A stretch of DNA of 64,000 bases from Cryobacterium sp. Y57. GTDB taxonomy: Bacteria > Actinomycetota > Actinomycetes > Actinomycetales > Microbacteriaceae. This document shows, in pieces, positions 40,478 through 48,758 of the stretch (position 1 is the stretch's first letter; every line of letters begins with the position of its first letter). The stretch is from NCBI RefSeq assembly GCF_002929505.1, contig NZ_PJJL01000069.1, positions 107,829 through 171,828 on the forward strand, written 5' to 3'. The position numbers and the translations under genes were made by a program. The notes under the pieces are model-generated. The model worked only from the letters and a program-made list of their open reading frames with translations, did no database searches and was not told the origin of the DNA.

Positions 40478-40810
40478 ATGAGCGCGATGCTGCACGACGT
40501 GCTCACGGCGATTCTTGTACTCGCCAGCGCAACCATGTGCCTCGCCGCCGGAATCGGGCTCATCCGCTTTCCTGACGTACTGTCGCGCCTGCACGCGGCG
40601 ACCAAGCCGCAGATCTTCGGTCTTATGGCCGTGACAACGGATGTTGCGATCAACAATTTCTCGGTCGGCACCGTGACCCTCGTTGTTGCGATCGTCGTCT
40701 TCCAGGCCCTGACAGCGCCGATGGCCGCGCACCTGGTGGGCCGGGCGGCCTACGAGACCGAGCACCTGCGGCCCGACCTGCTCATCGTCGACGAACTGAA
40801 AGACCGCTGA
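40478..40810 (+). CDS. mrpG: Mrp antiporter subunit G
   Basis: A 110-residue, three-helix last subunit. GLIRFPDVLSRLHAATKPQI is the MrpG/PhaG signature, followed by two hydrophobic stretches and an acidic cytoplasmic end. The start is the ATG at 40478 with GGTGAGTGG in front; the ATG overlapping the mrpF stop at 40440 is in another frame and stops after 13 codons. A large hairpin just downstream ends the operon. Confidence 0.93.
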   Translation: MSAMLHDVLTAILVLASATMCLAAGIGLIRFPDVLSRLHAATKPQIFGLMAVTTDVAINNFSVGTVTLVVAIVVFQALTAPMAAHLVGRAAYETEHLRPDLLIVDELKDR

Positions 40811-40822
40811 CCGGCGGCATCG

Positions 40823-40892
40823 CTCGCGGCACTGACCGTGGATGCGGGCACCCCGACCTCGGGGTGCCCGCATCCACGGCGAGTGCCGCGAG
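40823..40892. terminator. Two-stage bidirectional hairpin after mrpG
   Basis: Inner stem: 18 bp perfect (40837-40854 with 40861-40878; arm CGTGGATGCGGGCACCCC, loop GACCTC). Outer stem: 11 bp perfect (CTCGCGGCACT 40823-40833 with 40882-40892), separated by three unpaired bases on each side. It lies between convergent transcripts. Confidence 0.85.
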
Positions 40893-40894
40893 TG

Positions 40895-41983
40895 CTACGG
40901 AGAAACCGGAGCCAGGGCGGCCAGACGCAGGGTCTCGTGAGTGGGGCCATCCGGTACGTCGGTCGGGCGGTTCTTGGCGAATTCCCTGCGCAGAACGGGC
41001 ACGACCTCTTCGCCGAGCAGATCGAGCTGCTCGAGTACGGTCTTCAGCGGCAAGCCGGCGTGGTCCATCAGCCAGAGCTGGCGCTGGTAATCACCGACGT
41101 AGTCGCGGAATCCGAGGGTGCGGTCGATGACTTCCTGGGGGCTGCCCACGGTGAGCGGGGTTTGCGCGGTGAAGTCTTCCATACTCGGGCCATTGCCGTA
41201 GACCGGGGCTTTGTCGAAGTAGGGGCGGAACGTACGTTTGGCGTCCTGGGAATTCTTACTCATAAAGACCTGGCCGCCGAGCCCGACGATGGCCTGTGCG
41301 GCTGTGCCGTGGCCGTAGTGCTCGAAGCGTTGGCGGTAGTACTGCACCATTTTCGCGGTGTGCGAGGCGGGCCAGAAGATGTGGTTCGAGAAGAAGCCGT
41401 CGCCGTAGTATGCGGCCTGCTCGGCGATTTCAGGACTGCGGATGCTGCCGTGCCAGACAAAGGGCGCCACACCGTCGAGCGGCCGCGGGGTGGACTGGAA
41501 TCCGTGCAGTGGGGTGCGGAACTGGCCTTCCCAGTCGACGAAATCCTCGCGCCACAGCCGGCGGAGCAGGGCGTAGTTCTCAAGGGCCAGCGGGATGCCC
41601 TCGCGGATGTCTTTTCCGAACCACGGGTAGACCGGGCCGGTGTTTCCACGCCCGAGCGTCAGGTCCACCCGGCCGTCGGCGACGTGTTGGAGCATGGCGA
41701 AGTCCTCGGCGATCTTGACCGGGTCGCTCGTGGTGATCAGTGTCGTTGCGGTCGACAGGATGATGTGCTGGGTCTGCGCCGCGATGAAGCCGAGCAGGGT
41801 CGTCGGCGACGACGGCACGAACGGCGGATTGTGGTGCTCGCCGGTCGCGAAGACGTCGAGGCCCACCTCCTCGACCTTCTGCGCAATGGTGAGCATGGCC
41901 TTGATCCGGGCGTTCTCGGTGGGGGTGTCGCCCGTGGTGGGATCGGTGGTCCTGTCCCCGACCGTGAAGATTCCGAACTGCAT
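40895..41983 (-). CDS. LLM-class flavin-dependent monooxygenase
   Basis: Luciferase-like TIM-barrel oxidoreductase, 362 residues, using FMNH2 from a separate reductase. Features: MQFGIFTVGD start strand, DVFATGEHHNPPFV, LSTATTLITTSDPVKIAEDFAMLQ, and DLTLGRGNTGPVYPWFG, which match the bacterial luciferase alpha-like family. The ATG at 41983 is preceded by GGAGGAT. The frame's TTG at 41995 would overlap that ribosome site and is rejected. The natural substrate is unknown. The upstream dyad resembles the one before the VOC dioxygenase, so both may answer the same regulator. Confidence 0.88.
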   Translation of the reverse strand: MQFGIFTVGDRTTDPTTGDTPTENARIKAMLTIAQKVEEVGLDVFATGEHHNPPFVPSSPTTLLGFIAAQTQHIILSTATTLITTSDPVKIAEDFAMLQHVADGRVDLTLGRGNTGPVYPWFGKDIREGIPLALENYALLRRLWREDFVDWEGQFRTPLHGFQSTPRPLDGVAPFVWHGSIRSPEIAEQAAYYGDGFFSNHIFWPASHTAKMVQYYRQRFEHYGHGTAAQAIVGLGGQVFMSKNSQDAKRTFRPYFDKAPVYGNGPSMEDFTAQTPLTVGSPQEVIDRTLGFRDYVGDYQRQLWLMDHAGLPLKTVLEQLDLLGEEVVPVLRREFAKNRPTDVPDGPTHETLRLAALAPVSP

Positions 41984-41996
41984 GCCATCCTCCAAA

Positions 41997-42018
41997 ATTC
42001 AATGCGTCTGCATGTACA
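41997..42018 (-). promoter_or_regulatory. Operator-like dyad upstream of LLM monooxygenase
   Basis: On the coding strand TGTACATGC-AGAC-GCATTGAAT, a few bases before the ribosome site. It matches the site at 27951 (TACATGC-N4-GCAT(T)GAAT) in both half-sites, spacer length and orientation toward the gene. Confidence 0.55.
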
Positions 42019-42128
42019 TCGATGATAACGGTGGATCGTCCCGGGCTATTCCCTCGGTGGGTCGCTCGGTGCCGACGCGCAAACGGATGCCGAGATCGCG
42101 GCCGGCAGCATCCGCTGATATGCTGGTG

Positions 42129-42208
42129 GAGTCGCAACTGGCGTAGCACGAAGATGGGTCACCATCGGGGAGCGACTGACACGGTTAGTGGCCGCACGCC
42201 TGGGCCGC
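42129..42208 (+). ncRNA. ZTP (pfl) riboswitch upstream of glyA
   Basis: The leader before glyA carries the two conserved blocks of the ZTP/ZMP riboswitch: GTCGCAACTGGCG (42131-42143), closing with CACCATCGGGGAGCGAC (42160-42176) through a GTCGC/GCGAC stem, and the downstream CCGCACGCCTGGGC block (42192-42205). The ligand ZTP/ZMP signals a shortage of 10-formyl-THF; binding turns on glyA and one-carbon genes. The ribosome site follows 14 bases after the last block, so control of translation start, not only termination, is plausible. Confidence 0.87.
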
Positions 42209-42233
42209 AACATCCACATATAAGGAGAACTCC

Positions 42234-43526
42234 GTGCCTGATTCCGCCACTGCTCTGAAATCAACCTTCAACGAACCACTCTCGGTCGTCGACCCCGAGA
42301 TCGCCGCCGTGCTCGAGCTGGAGCTCGGTCGCCAGCGCGACTACCTCGAGATGATCGCGAGCGAGAACTTCGTTCCGCGCGCCGTGCTGCAGTCGCAGGG
42401 CTCGGTGCTCACCAACAAGTACGCCGAGGGCTACCCCGGGCGCCGCTACTACGGCGGCTGCGAGTACGTCGATGTTGCTGAGCAGCTGGCCATCGACCGG
42501 GCCAAGAGCCTCTTCGGTGCCGCCTACGCGAACGTGCAGCCGCACTCCGGCGCCACCGCCAACGCCGCGGTGCTTTCCGCCATTGCCACGCCCGGCGACA
42601 CCATCCTCGGTCTCGAGCTGGCCCACGGCGGCCACCTCACCCACGGCATGAAGCTCAACTTCTCGGGCAAGCTGTACAACCCAGTCGCCTATGGTGTCGA
42701 CCCGGAAACCTTCCGCGTCGATATGAACGTCGTGCGCGATAAAGCGCTCGAGAGCAAGCCGAAGGTCATCATCGCCGGCTGGTCTGCCTACCCGCGCCAC
42801 CTCGACTTCGAAGCCTTCCGCGCCATCGCCGACGAGGTTGGCGCGCTGCTCTGGGTCGACATGGCTCACTTCGCCGGACTCGTCGCCGCCGGGCTGCACC
42901 CCTCGCCCGTGCCTTACGCCGACGTCGTGTCGAGCACCGTGCACAAGACCCTCGCCGGCCCGCGCTCGGGCTTGATCATCTCGCGCGACATGGCCCTGGC
43001 CAAGAAGCTCAACTCCAACGTGTTCCCCGGCCAGCAGGGCGGGCCCCTTATGCACGTGATCGCCGCCAAGGCCACCGCGTTCAAGCTCGCCGCCGAGCCC
43101 GAGTTCAAGGAACGCCAGGAGCGCACCCTGCGCGGTGCCAGCATTCTCGCCGACCGCCTCACCGCCGACGACTCGCGAGCGCACGGCATCGACGTGCTCA
43201 CCGGCGGCACCGACGTGCACCTCGTGCTCGCCGATTTGCGCCACTCCGAGATCAACGGCCAAGAGGCCGAAGATGCCCTGCACGAGGTTGGCATCACGGT
43301 GAACCGTAACTCCGTTCCCTTCGACCCGCGCCCACCGATGGTCACCTCGGGCCTGCGCATCGGCACGCCAGCCCTGGCCACCCGCGGCTTCGGCGACGTG
43401 GAATTCACCGAGGTCGCCGACGTCATCGCTGAGGCGCTCAAGCCCGGCGCCGACATCGCCGCGCTTCGTGCCCGTGTCGGCGTCCTGACGCAGGCGTTCC
43501 CGCTGTACTCCGGCCTGCAGCAGTAA
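42234..43526 (+). CDS. glyA: Serine hydroxymethyltransferase
   Basis: PLP enzyme converting serine and THF to glycine and 5,10-methylene-THF, the main one-carbon source. 430 residues. Motifs: [51 protein letters not shown], the PLP-binding Lys238 in [14 protein letters not shown], and [20 protein letters not shown] start at 42234 with AAGGAG six bases upstream. It is headed by a ZTP riboswitch and followed by a hairpin and then folD, which uses its product. Confidence 0.97.
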   Translation: MPDSATALKSTFNEPLSVVDPEIAAVLELELGRQRDYLEMIASENFVPRAVLQSQGSVLTNKYAEGYPGRRYYGGCEYVDVAEQLAIDRAKSLFGAAYANVQPHSGATANAAVLSAIATPGDTILGLELAHGGHLTHGMKLNFSGKLYNPVAYGVDPETFRVDMNVVRDKALESKPKVIIAGWSAYPRHLDFEAFRAIADEVGALLWVDMAHFAGLVAAGLHPSPVPYADVVSSTVHKTLAGPRSGLIISRDMALAKKLNSNVFPGQQGGPLMHVIAAKATAFKLAAEPEFKERQERTLRGASILADRLTADDSRAHGIDVLTGGTDVHLVLADLRHSEINGQEAEDALHEVGITVNRNSVPFDPRPPMVTSGLRIGTPALATRGFGDVEFTEVADVIAEALKPGADIAALRARVGVLTQAFPLYSGLQQ

Positions 43527-43539
43527 CTTTCCCGAGAGC

Positions 43540-43572
43540 GGATGCCGCTGGCCAAGCCGGCCAGCGGCATCC
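43540..43572 (+). terminator. Hairpin after glyA
   Basis: A 14-bp perfect stem, GGATGCCGCTGGCC (43540-43553) with 43559-43572, loop of five bases, 13 bases after the glyA stop. No T-run. It may end or attenuate transcription before folD. Confidence 0.75.
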
Positions 43573-43601
43573 TCGCGCGCACGCCCCCAGTCACCGCCAT
43601 T

Positions 43602-43673
43602 GGTCGGGGCCCGGGCCCCGACCCTGGGCCCAGGTTATAACCTGGGCCCGTGGACGGGGACCGGGCCCCGTCC
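43602..43673. repeat. GGGCCC palindromic repeat element, copy 3
   Basis: Three palindromes in 72 bases between glyA and folD: a perfect 22-bp palindrome (43602-43623, half GGTCGGGGCCC), a perfect 24-bp palindrome (43626-43649, half GGGCCCAGGTTA), and an 8-bp stem GGACGGGG/CCCCGTCC (43652-43673). The middle unit is the family core seen at 26593 and 30174. Confidence 0.87.
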
Positions 43674-43710
43674 GAGCGAAGTGCATCGATCGACAACAGA
43701 GGGAACCAAG

Positions 43711-44595
43711 ATGACGGCAATCACACTCGACGGGGTCAAGACCGCGTCCGACATCAAGGCCGAGCTGCGGGGCCGCATCGCTGCCCTGCGCTCGCACGGC
43801 GTGGTGCCCGGCCTGGCCACCCTGCTCGTTGGCAACGATCCGGGCTCCGAGACCTACGTCGCGGGCAAGCACCGTGACTGCGCCGAGGTCGGCATCGAAT
43901 CGCTGCGCATCGACCTCCCCGGCTCGGCGACCTCGGCGGATGTCCGTGCGGCCATCAAGGATCTCAACGACAGCCGCGAGGTGACCGGCTACATCATCCA
44001 GTTGCCGTTGCCGGTCGGCCACAACGAGAACGCGATGCTCGAACTCATCGATCCGTCCAAAGACGCCGACGGCCTGCACCCGACCAACCTCGGGCGCCTC
44101 GTACTCGGGATCGAGGGCGAACTGCGTTCACCGCTGCCGTGCACCCCGGCCGGAATCGTCGAGTTGCTGCGCCGCTACGATGTGCCGATCGTCGGCAAGA
44201 AGGTCGTCGTAGTGGGCCGGGGTCTCACTGTCGGTCGCCCGCTCGGCTTGCTGTTCACCCGCAAAGGCCTCGACGCGACCGTCACTTTGACCCATTCGCG
44301 CACGGTCGACCTCGCCGGTGAGGTACGCCGCGCCGACATCGTCGTGGCCGCCGTTGGCGTGCCACACCTGATTCAGGCCGACTGGATCAAGCCGGGCGCC
44401 GCCGTGCTCGACGTGGGTATCACCCGTGTGCACAACGAAGAGACCGGCAAGGGTCGGCTAACCGGTGACGTGCACCCCGACGTGGCCTCGGTCGCCGGGC
44501 ACCTCTCGCCGAACCCGCGCGGCGTCGGTCCGATGACCCGCGCCATGCTGCTCTCCAACGTGGTCAAGGCCGCCGAGCAGTCCCTGCTGGCGTAG
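43711..44595 (+). CDS. folD: Bifunctional methylene-THF dehydrogenase/methenyl-THF cyclohydrolase
   Basis: Interconverts 5,10-methylene-, 5,10-methenyl- and 10-formyl-THF with NADP, feeding purN and purH. 294 residues. The catalytic Tyr49-x3-Lys53 lies in [12 protein letters not shown], and PLPVGHNE and [15 protein letters not shown] follow. The Rossmann loop reads [13 protein letters not shown], where many FolD proteins have GRSxxVGxP. The ATG at 43711 follows GAGGGA. It is probably expressed from the glyA side through or past the repeat element, or from its own promoter inside it. Confidence 0.96.
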   Translation: MTAITLDGVKTASDIKAELRGRIAALRSHGVVPGLATLLVGNDPGSETYVAGKHRDCAEVGIESLRIDLPGSATSADVRAAIKDLNDSREVTGYIIQLPLPVGHNENAMLELIDPSKDADGLHPTNLGRLVLGIEGELRSPLPCTPAGIVELLRRYDVPIVGKKVVVVGRGLTVGRPLGLLFTRKGLDATVTLTHSRTVDLAGEVRRADIVVAAVGVPHLIQADWIKPGAAVLDVGITRVHNEETGKGRLTGDVHPDVASVAGHLSPNPRGVGPMTRAMLLSNVVKAAEQSLLA

Positions 44596-44729
44596 CGGCT
44601 CGATCGGGAGTTCGGGCGGCCGTAGCTCACGCCGGTAAATTAGCGACACGCCGTCACCTCAGCGCATCTGGCTTGGCGCGTCGCAGATCGACCGGCCTTA
44701 GCGGCGGGGAATCCATTCGTGCCGAAAAA

Positions 44730-45272
44730 CTACTGCTGGGCGAGGGCTGCGCGGTGCAGTTCGGTGTGCTCGAGATAATTCTTGGCGTTATGACGGATGC
44801 TGGCGATCTCGTCGTCGGTCAGCGGGCGTCGAACCTTGGCGGGGACACCGGCTACGAGCGAGCCGGCTGGCACGACGGTGCCACCGAGCACGACGGCTCC
44901 GGCAGCCACGAGGGATCCGGTGCCGATGATGGCGCCGTTCAGAATGGTCGCGGCCATTCCGACGAGCACATTGTCTTCAATTGTGCAGCCGTGCAGCACG
45001 GCGCCGTGCCCGACCGAGACTCCGGTACCGAGGGTGAGTGGAAAGTCGGTGTCGACGTGGCAGGAGACGTTGTCCTGCAGGTTCGAGTCGGCCCCGATCG
45101 TGATCGGCTCGAGCTCGGCGCGCAGCACAGAGTTGTACCAGACGCTGGCCCGGTCGGCGAGGATGACATTGCCGACAACGACGGCCCCGGGGGCGACGAA
45201 CGCCGTCTCGGCGATGCTCGGAGCCGGCGTGTGCGGCAGAACGATGATTCGGGCAGCGCTATCGGCAGTCAT
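44730..45272 (-). CDS. Gamma-class carbonic anhydrase-like protein
   Basis: Left-handed beta-helix protein of 180 residues built of hexapeptide repeats (VAPGAVVVGNVILADRASVW, GHGAVLHGCTIEDNVLVGM). The family metal ligands are visible as His in NVSCHVD and in SVGHGAVLHG. It ends with a helix (LTDDEIASIRHNAKNYLEH) as in PaaY/YrdA proteins. Whether it hydrates CO2 is unproven for this subgroup. The longer frame starts at 45452; the ATG at 45272 gives the family length. Confidence 0.85.
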   Translation of the reverse strand: MTADSAARIIVLPHTPAPSIAETAFVAPGAVVVGNVILADRASVWYNSVLRAELEPITIGADSNLQDNVSCHVDTDFPLTLGTGVSVGHGAVLHGCTIEDNVLVGMAATILNGAIIGTGSLVAAGAVVLGGTVVPAGSLVAGVPAKVRRPLTDDEIASIRHNAKNYLEHTELHRAALAQQ

Positions 45273-45381
45273 ACGCGTCAGCCTAGCTGAGCCGCTCCCG
45301 GGGCCATGCGTTGCCGGATCCTGGGCTGCCGTTAAAGCGTGCTGTACGGCGAGAACATAGTCGGGTCGGGGGCGTGACGGC

Positions 45382-46587
45382 TCAGGGGCGCACGCCACTG
45401 TCGCGGACTGCCCCATCGGCAGCGTGCACCACGAACACGTCGGGGGTGGCAAAGCCTCGTTCGGTGAAGGCCACCAGCACGGCGGCCGTCACCGCCGGCA
45501 CGAGCTCGGTCGGGGTCAGGGCGATGGCCGCGCCACCGAAGCCGCCACCGGTCATGCGCGCGCCGATGGCACCCGCACGGCGGGCGGTGTCCACGGCCAG
45601 GTCCAGTTCGGGCGCTGAAATCTCGAAGTCGTCCCGCATCGACCGGTGTGACGCATCCAATAGTGGTCCGATCGCGGTGCATCCGCTCGATCGCAAGGCC
45701 TGCACGGTGTCGAGCACACGTTGGTTCTCGGTCACGATGTGACGCACTCGGCGAAAAGTCTCGTCGTCGAGCATCGTCTGCGCTCGGGGGAGATCGTCCA
45801 GGCTGAGATCGCGCAGTGCCGGAACGCCCAGAGCGCGGGCTCCGGCCTCACACGACTTTCGGCGGGCGGCGTACCCGCCCGTCGCGTGCGAGTGAGTCAC
45901 CCGGGTATCGATGATGAGTAGCTCGAGGCCTGCCGGATTGAGTCCGAGCGGGATGACCTCGGCCGCGAGGCGTCGGCAGTCCAGAAATACCGCAGCGTCG
46001 GCCTCGCCGAGCAGTGATGCCGATTGGTCCATGATGCCGGTCGGGGCGCCGACGACCCGGTTCTCGGCGAGCTGGCCAACACGGGCCAGCGTTGCACGGT
46101 CGAGGCTCAGGTCCCACACGTCGTTGAGGGCTATCGCAACGGCGCTTTCGAGCGCTGCTGACGACGACAGCCCGGCGCCTACCGGCACGTCGGAGTCGAT
46201 ATAGACCTCGAATCCCGGCACGGCGGTGAGGTCAGCTCCGAACTGCCCGAGTGCCCAGGCCACGCCCAGCGGGTACGCCGACCAGCCGTCGAGGTTCTCG
46301 GGAACCAGCTCGTCGAGGGAAACCTCGACGGTCTCGGCCGCGAAGGAACTCGCCACGCGAACGACGCGGTCGGTCCTGGTCGCGAGCGCAACGACCGTGC
46401 GCCGGTCGATGGCGAGAGGCAGCACGAACCCGTCGTTGTAGTCGGTGTGCTCACCGATCAGGTTGACCCGGCCGGGCGCCGACCACAGGCCTGTCGCCGA
46501 TCGATCAAAGCGACTCTGAAAGCCCGCCTGGGCCGCGCGATCCAACGTACTGACGATGCCGGGGCCGTCAGCATTTTGGCCCGTCAC
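45382..46587 (-). CDS. galK: Galactokinase
   Basis: Phosphorylates galactose to galactose-1-phosphate (Leloir pathway). 401 residues of the GHMP kinase family: the galactokinase signature WSAPGRVNLIGEHTDYNDGF at the N-terminus, the ATP loop VPVGAGLSSSAALESAVAIA, GIMDQSASLLG with the catalytic Asp, and C-terminal RMTGGGFGGAAIAL. GTG start at 46587, overlapping the galT stop by four bases. Confidence 0.95.
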   Translation of the reverse strand: MTGQNADGPGIVSTLDRAAQAGFQSRFDRSATGLWSAPGRVNLIGEHTDYNDGFVLPLAIDRRTVVALATRTDRVVRVASSFAAETVEVSLDELVPENLDGWSAYPLGVAWALGQFGADLTAVPGFEVYIDSDVPVGAGLSSSAALESAVAIALNDVWDLSLDRATLARVGQLAENRVVGAPTGIMDQSASLLGEADAAVFLDCRRLAAEVIPLGLNPAGLELLIIDTRVTHSHATGGYAARRKSCEAGARALGVPALRDLSLDDLPRAQTMLDDETFRRVRHIVTENQRVLDTVQALRSSGCTAIGPLLDASHRSMRDDFEISAPELDLAVDTARRAGAIGARMTGGGFGGAAIALTPTELVPAVTAAVLVAFTERGFATPDVFVVHAADGAVRDSGVRP

Positions 46588-47768
46588 GGGTGTGTCCTCG
46601 AAGCCACTGTGGCAAAGTCCGCCTCGGCGGCGCGCGCGACGGCCGCGCGAATCAGGGCGGCAGCATCTTCTGGAGTGACATCGCCGATCCAGGCGCCCAT
46701 GGCGGCCTCCGACCCGGCGAGAAACTTGAGCTTGTCCTCGGCGCGTCGCGGGCTGGTCAGTTGCAGCATCAAACGGATGTCCGCCCGGTGCGTCCGCACC
46801 GGCGCCTGATGCCACGCGGCGATATAGGGAGTCGGAGTCGAGTAGATCGCGTCGATGCCGCGCAGCAGCCGACGATACAACACGGCCAGCTCATCGCGTT
46901 CAGCGAGGGTGGTTTCGGCGAAGTCGGGTGTCTGGCGGTGCGGCAGCATGTGCACTTCGATTGGCCAGCGCGCCGCGAAGGGAACAAAGGCGGTCCAGTG
47001 TTCGCCGCGAAGAATCACCCGGTCGCTGGCTTGTTCGCTCACCAGAATATCGGCGAAGAGGGTTGGTCCATAGCGTTCGATCGAGTCGACCAAGCGCTGG
47101 GTTCTTGGTGTGACATAGGGGTACGAATAGATTTGACCGTGCGGATGCCGCAGGGTCACCCCGATCTGCTCACCTCTGTTCTCAAACGGGAATACTTGCT
47201 CAACGCCGGGCAACTGCGACAGCACGTGGGTGCGTTCTGCCCAGGCCTCAATGACGGTTCGGGCTCGAATCACCGACAGGCTGGCAAAGGATCCCTCGTT
47301 CTCGGGACTGAAGCACACCACCTCGCAGCGGCCAACGGACCGGCGGGTACGGCCGATGCCGATGCGGTCAAAATCGGCGAGATCGACCGGCGTGGCGGCA
47401 TCCGCCAAAAGAGGACCAAATGACGGGGACTTATTCTCGAAGACGGCCACGTCGTAGTTGCTCGGAATCTCCGAGGCATTGTCGGGGGATTGTGGTGCGA
47501 GCGGGTCGAGGTTGGCCGGCGGCAAGAACACCCGATCTTGGCGATTGGCGGCAATGGAGACCCATTCCCCGGTCAGTGCGTCCTGGCGCATGGTCGCGGT
47601 GGTCGCACGTTCGGCGGGTTCACGCAGGTCGGGCGCCCGATCCGGCGACAGCACGGTGTCAGGGTCGTCAAAATACACCAGGTCGCGACCGTCGGCGAGG
47701 GTGCTGGACTGCCGCCCGATCGTCTCATCGGCGACAAAGTGCGGGCGGTGGGTGCGTGGATTCGTCAT
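46584..47768 (-). CDS. galT: Galactose-1-phosphate uridylyltransferase
   Basis: Swaps UMP from UDP-glucose to galactose-1-phosphate. 394 residues, HIT-like fold. Recognised by the N-terminal GEWVSIAANRQDRVFLP, VFENKSPSF, and the active-site TLRHPHGQIYSYP, where the second His of HPH takes the UMP; EVHMLPHRQTPDF follows. ATG 47768 is chosen; the longer frame to 47831 covers the promoter. It is divergent from a DeoR regulator 90 bases away and coupled to galK. Confidence 0.94.
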   Translation of the reverse strand: MTNPRTHRPHFVADETIGRQSSTLADGRDLVYFDDPDTVLSPDRAPDLREPAERATTATMRQDALTGEWVSIAANRQDRVFLPPANLDPLAPQSPDNASEIPSNYDVAVFENKSPSFGPLLADAATPVDLADFDRIGIGRTRRSVGRCEVVCFSPENEGSFASLSVIRARTVIEAWAERTHVLSQLPGVEQVFPFENRGEQIGVTLRHPHGQIYSYPYVTPRTQRLVDSIERYGPTLFADILVSEQASDRVILRGEHWTAFVPFAARWPIEVHMLPHRQTPDFAETTLAERDELAVLYRRLLRGIDAIYSTPTPYIAAWHQAPVRTHRADIRLMLQLTSPRRAEDKLKFLAGSEAAMGAWIGDVTPEDAAALIRAAVARAAEADFATVASRTHP

Positions 47769-47855
47769 GGCAGTGTCACAGTAGCAAATTTTTGCGCAAG
47801 CGAAACCACATGACTGCGTTTTGATAAGCAAAAGAAACTAAGTGATACTGATGTG

Positions 47856-48749
47856 ATGACCGCGACCGAACCAACGCGCAGCCCGATACCCAATCCGCTT
47901 CCCGCTCACGTTCGCCGCGAGCAAGCACAACGCCTGGTGGACGAACGCGGGTTTGTGCGCGTGAGCGAATTACGGAGCGCCTTCAACATTTCCGGAGTGA
48001 CAGCCAGGGCTGATCTTGACGCCCTGGAGCTTCAGGGCGCTGTTCGGCGCGTGCACGGCGGAGCGGTGCCGGCGCATTCCCTCGGCGAGGGCGAAAGTTT
48101 TCGCGCCGAACGCGAGCACTCGTTCGAGGAAGCTCTGGAAGCCTCGATCGTTCCCAAACAACAAATTGCCCAGATCGCGGCCGGGCTCGTGCACAGCGGG
48201 CAGAGCGTGATTCTTGACGTGGGAACCACGACTCACGCTGTGGCCCGAGCGCTGGTTGCGCGGGACGACCTGCACGACGTTGTCATCATCACCAATGGAC
48301 TCAGCATCGCCCTCGAACTGGAACAGGCCATCCCACGGTTCACGGTGATCGTCACCGGAGGCTCACTGCGCCCTCTGCAGCACTCGTTGGTCGAGCCGCT
48401 CGCCGGACTGATGCTCAGCCAGGTTCATGCCGACCTGGCCTTCATCGGTTGTAATGGAGTCGACATCGCCGGCGGTGTCACCAACATCAACCTGCCCGAG
48501 GCCGGAATCAAAGCGCTCATGCTCACCGCGGCGGAGCGGGTGGTCGTCGTGGCCGACCACTCCAAGCTGGGTCAGGTGCATCTCGGCCGGGTGGGCCCGC
48601 TCGGCGACTTCCACACGCTCATCACCGATGCCGCTGCAGATCCGGCGATGCTGGAGTCGCTGCGCGAGGTCGGACTGAGAGTCTTGCTCCCCGTCGAGCT
48701 AACCGTCGAGCTAACCGAAACTGCGCCGCAGACACCGGACCGGCCCTAG
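47856..48749 (+). CDS. DeoR/GlpR family regulator, probably of gal genes
   Basis: A 297-residue sugar-phosphate-responsive repressor. The N-terminal winged helix is RREQAQRLVDERGFVRVSEL with NISGVTARADLDALELQGAVR and RVHGGAVP, the DeoR signature. The C-terminal DeoRC sensor has ILDVGTTTHAVARAL, VITNGLSIALEL, TGGSLRPLQHSLVEPLA and ADHSKLGQV. Divergent from galT and followed by galM, so it likely controls galactose use. AAGC(G/A)AAA-type direct repeats occur in the gap (47795-47838) and could be its operators. The start is GTG 47853 or ATG 47856. Confidence 0.9.
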   Translation: MTATEPTRSPIPNPLPAHVRREQAQRLVDERGFVRVSELRSAFNISGVTARADLDALELQGAVRRVHGGAVPAHSLGEGESFRAEREHSFEEALEASIVPKQQIAQIAAGLVHSGQSVILDVGTTTHAVARALVARDDLHDVVIITNGLSIALELEQAIPRFTVIVTGGSLRPLQHSLVEPLAGLMLSQVHADLAFIGCNGVDIAGGVTNINLPEAGIKALMLTAAERVVVVADHSKLGQVHLGRVGPLGDFHTLITDAAADPAMLESLREVGLRVLLPVELTVELTETAPQTPDRP

Positions 48750-48758
48750 GCTGAACGA

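Noticed and set aside
26544..43673. GGGCCC repeats as a CRISPR array
   Set aside because: Copies are kilobases apart, palindromic, without regular spacers, and no cas genes are present.
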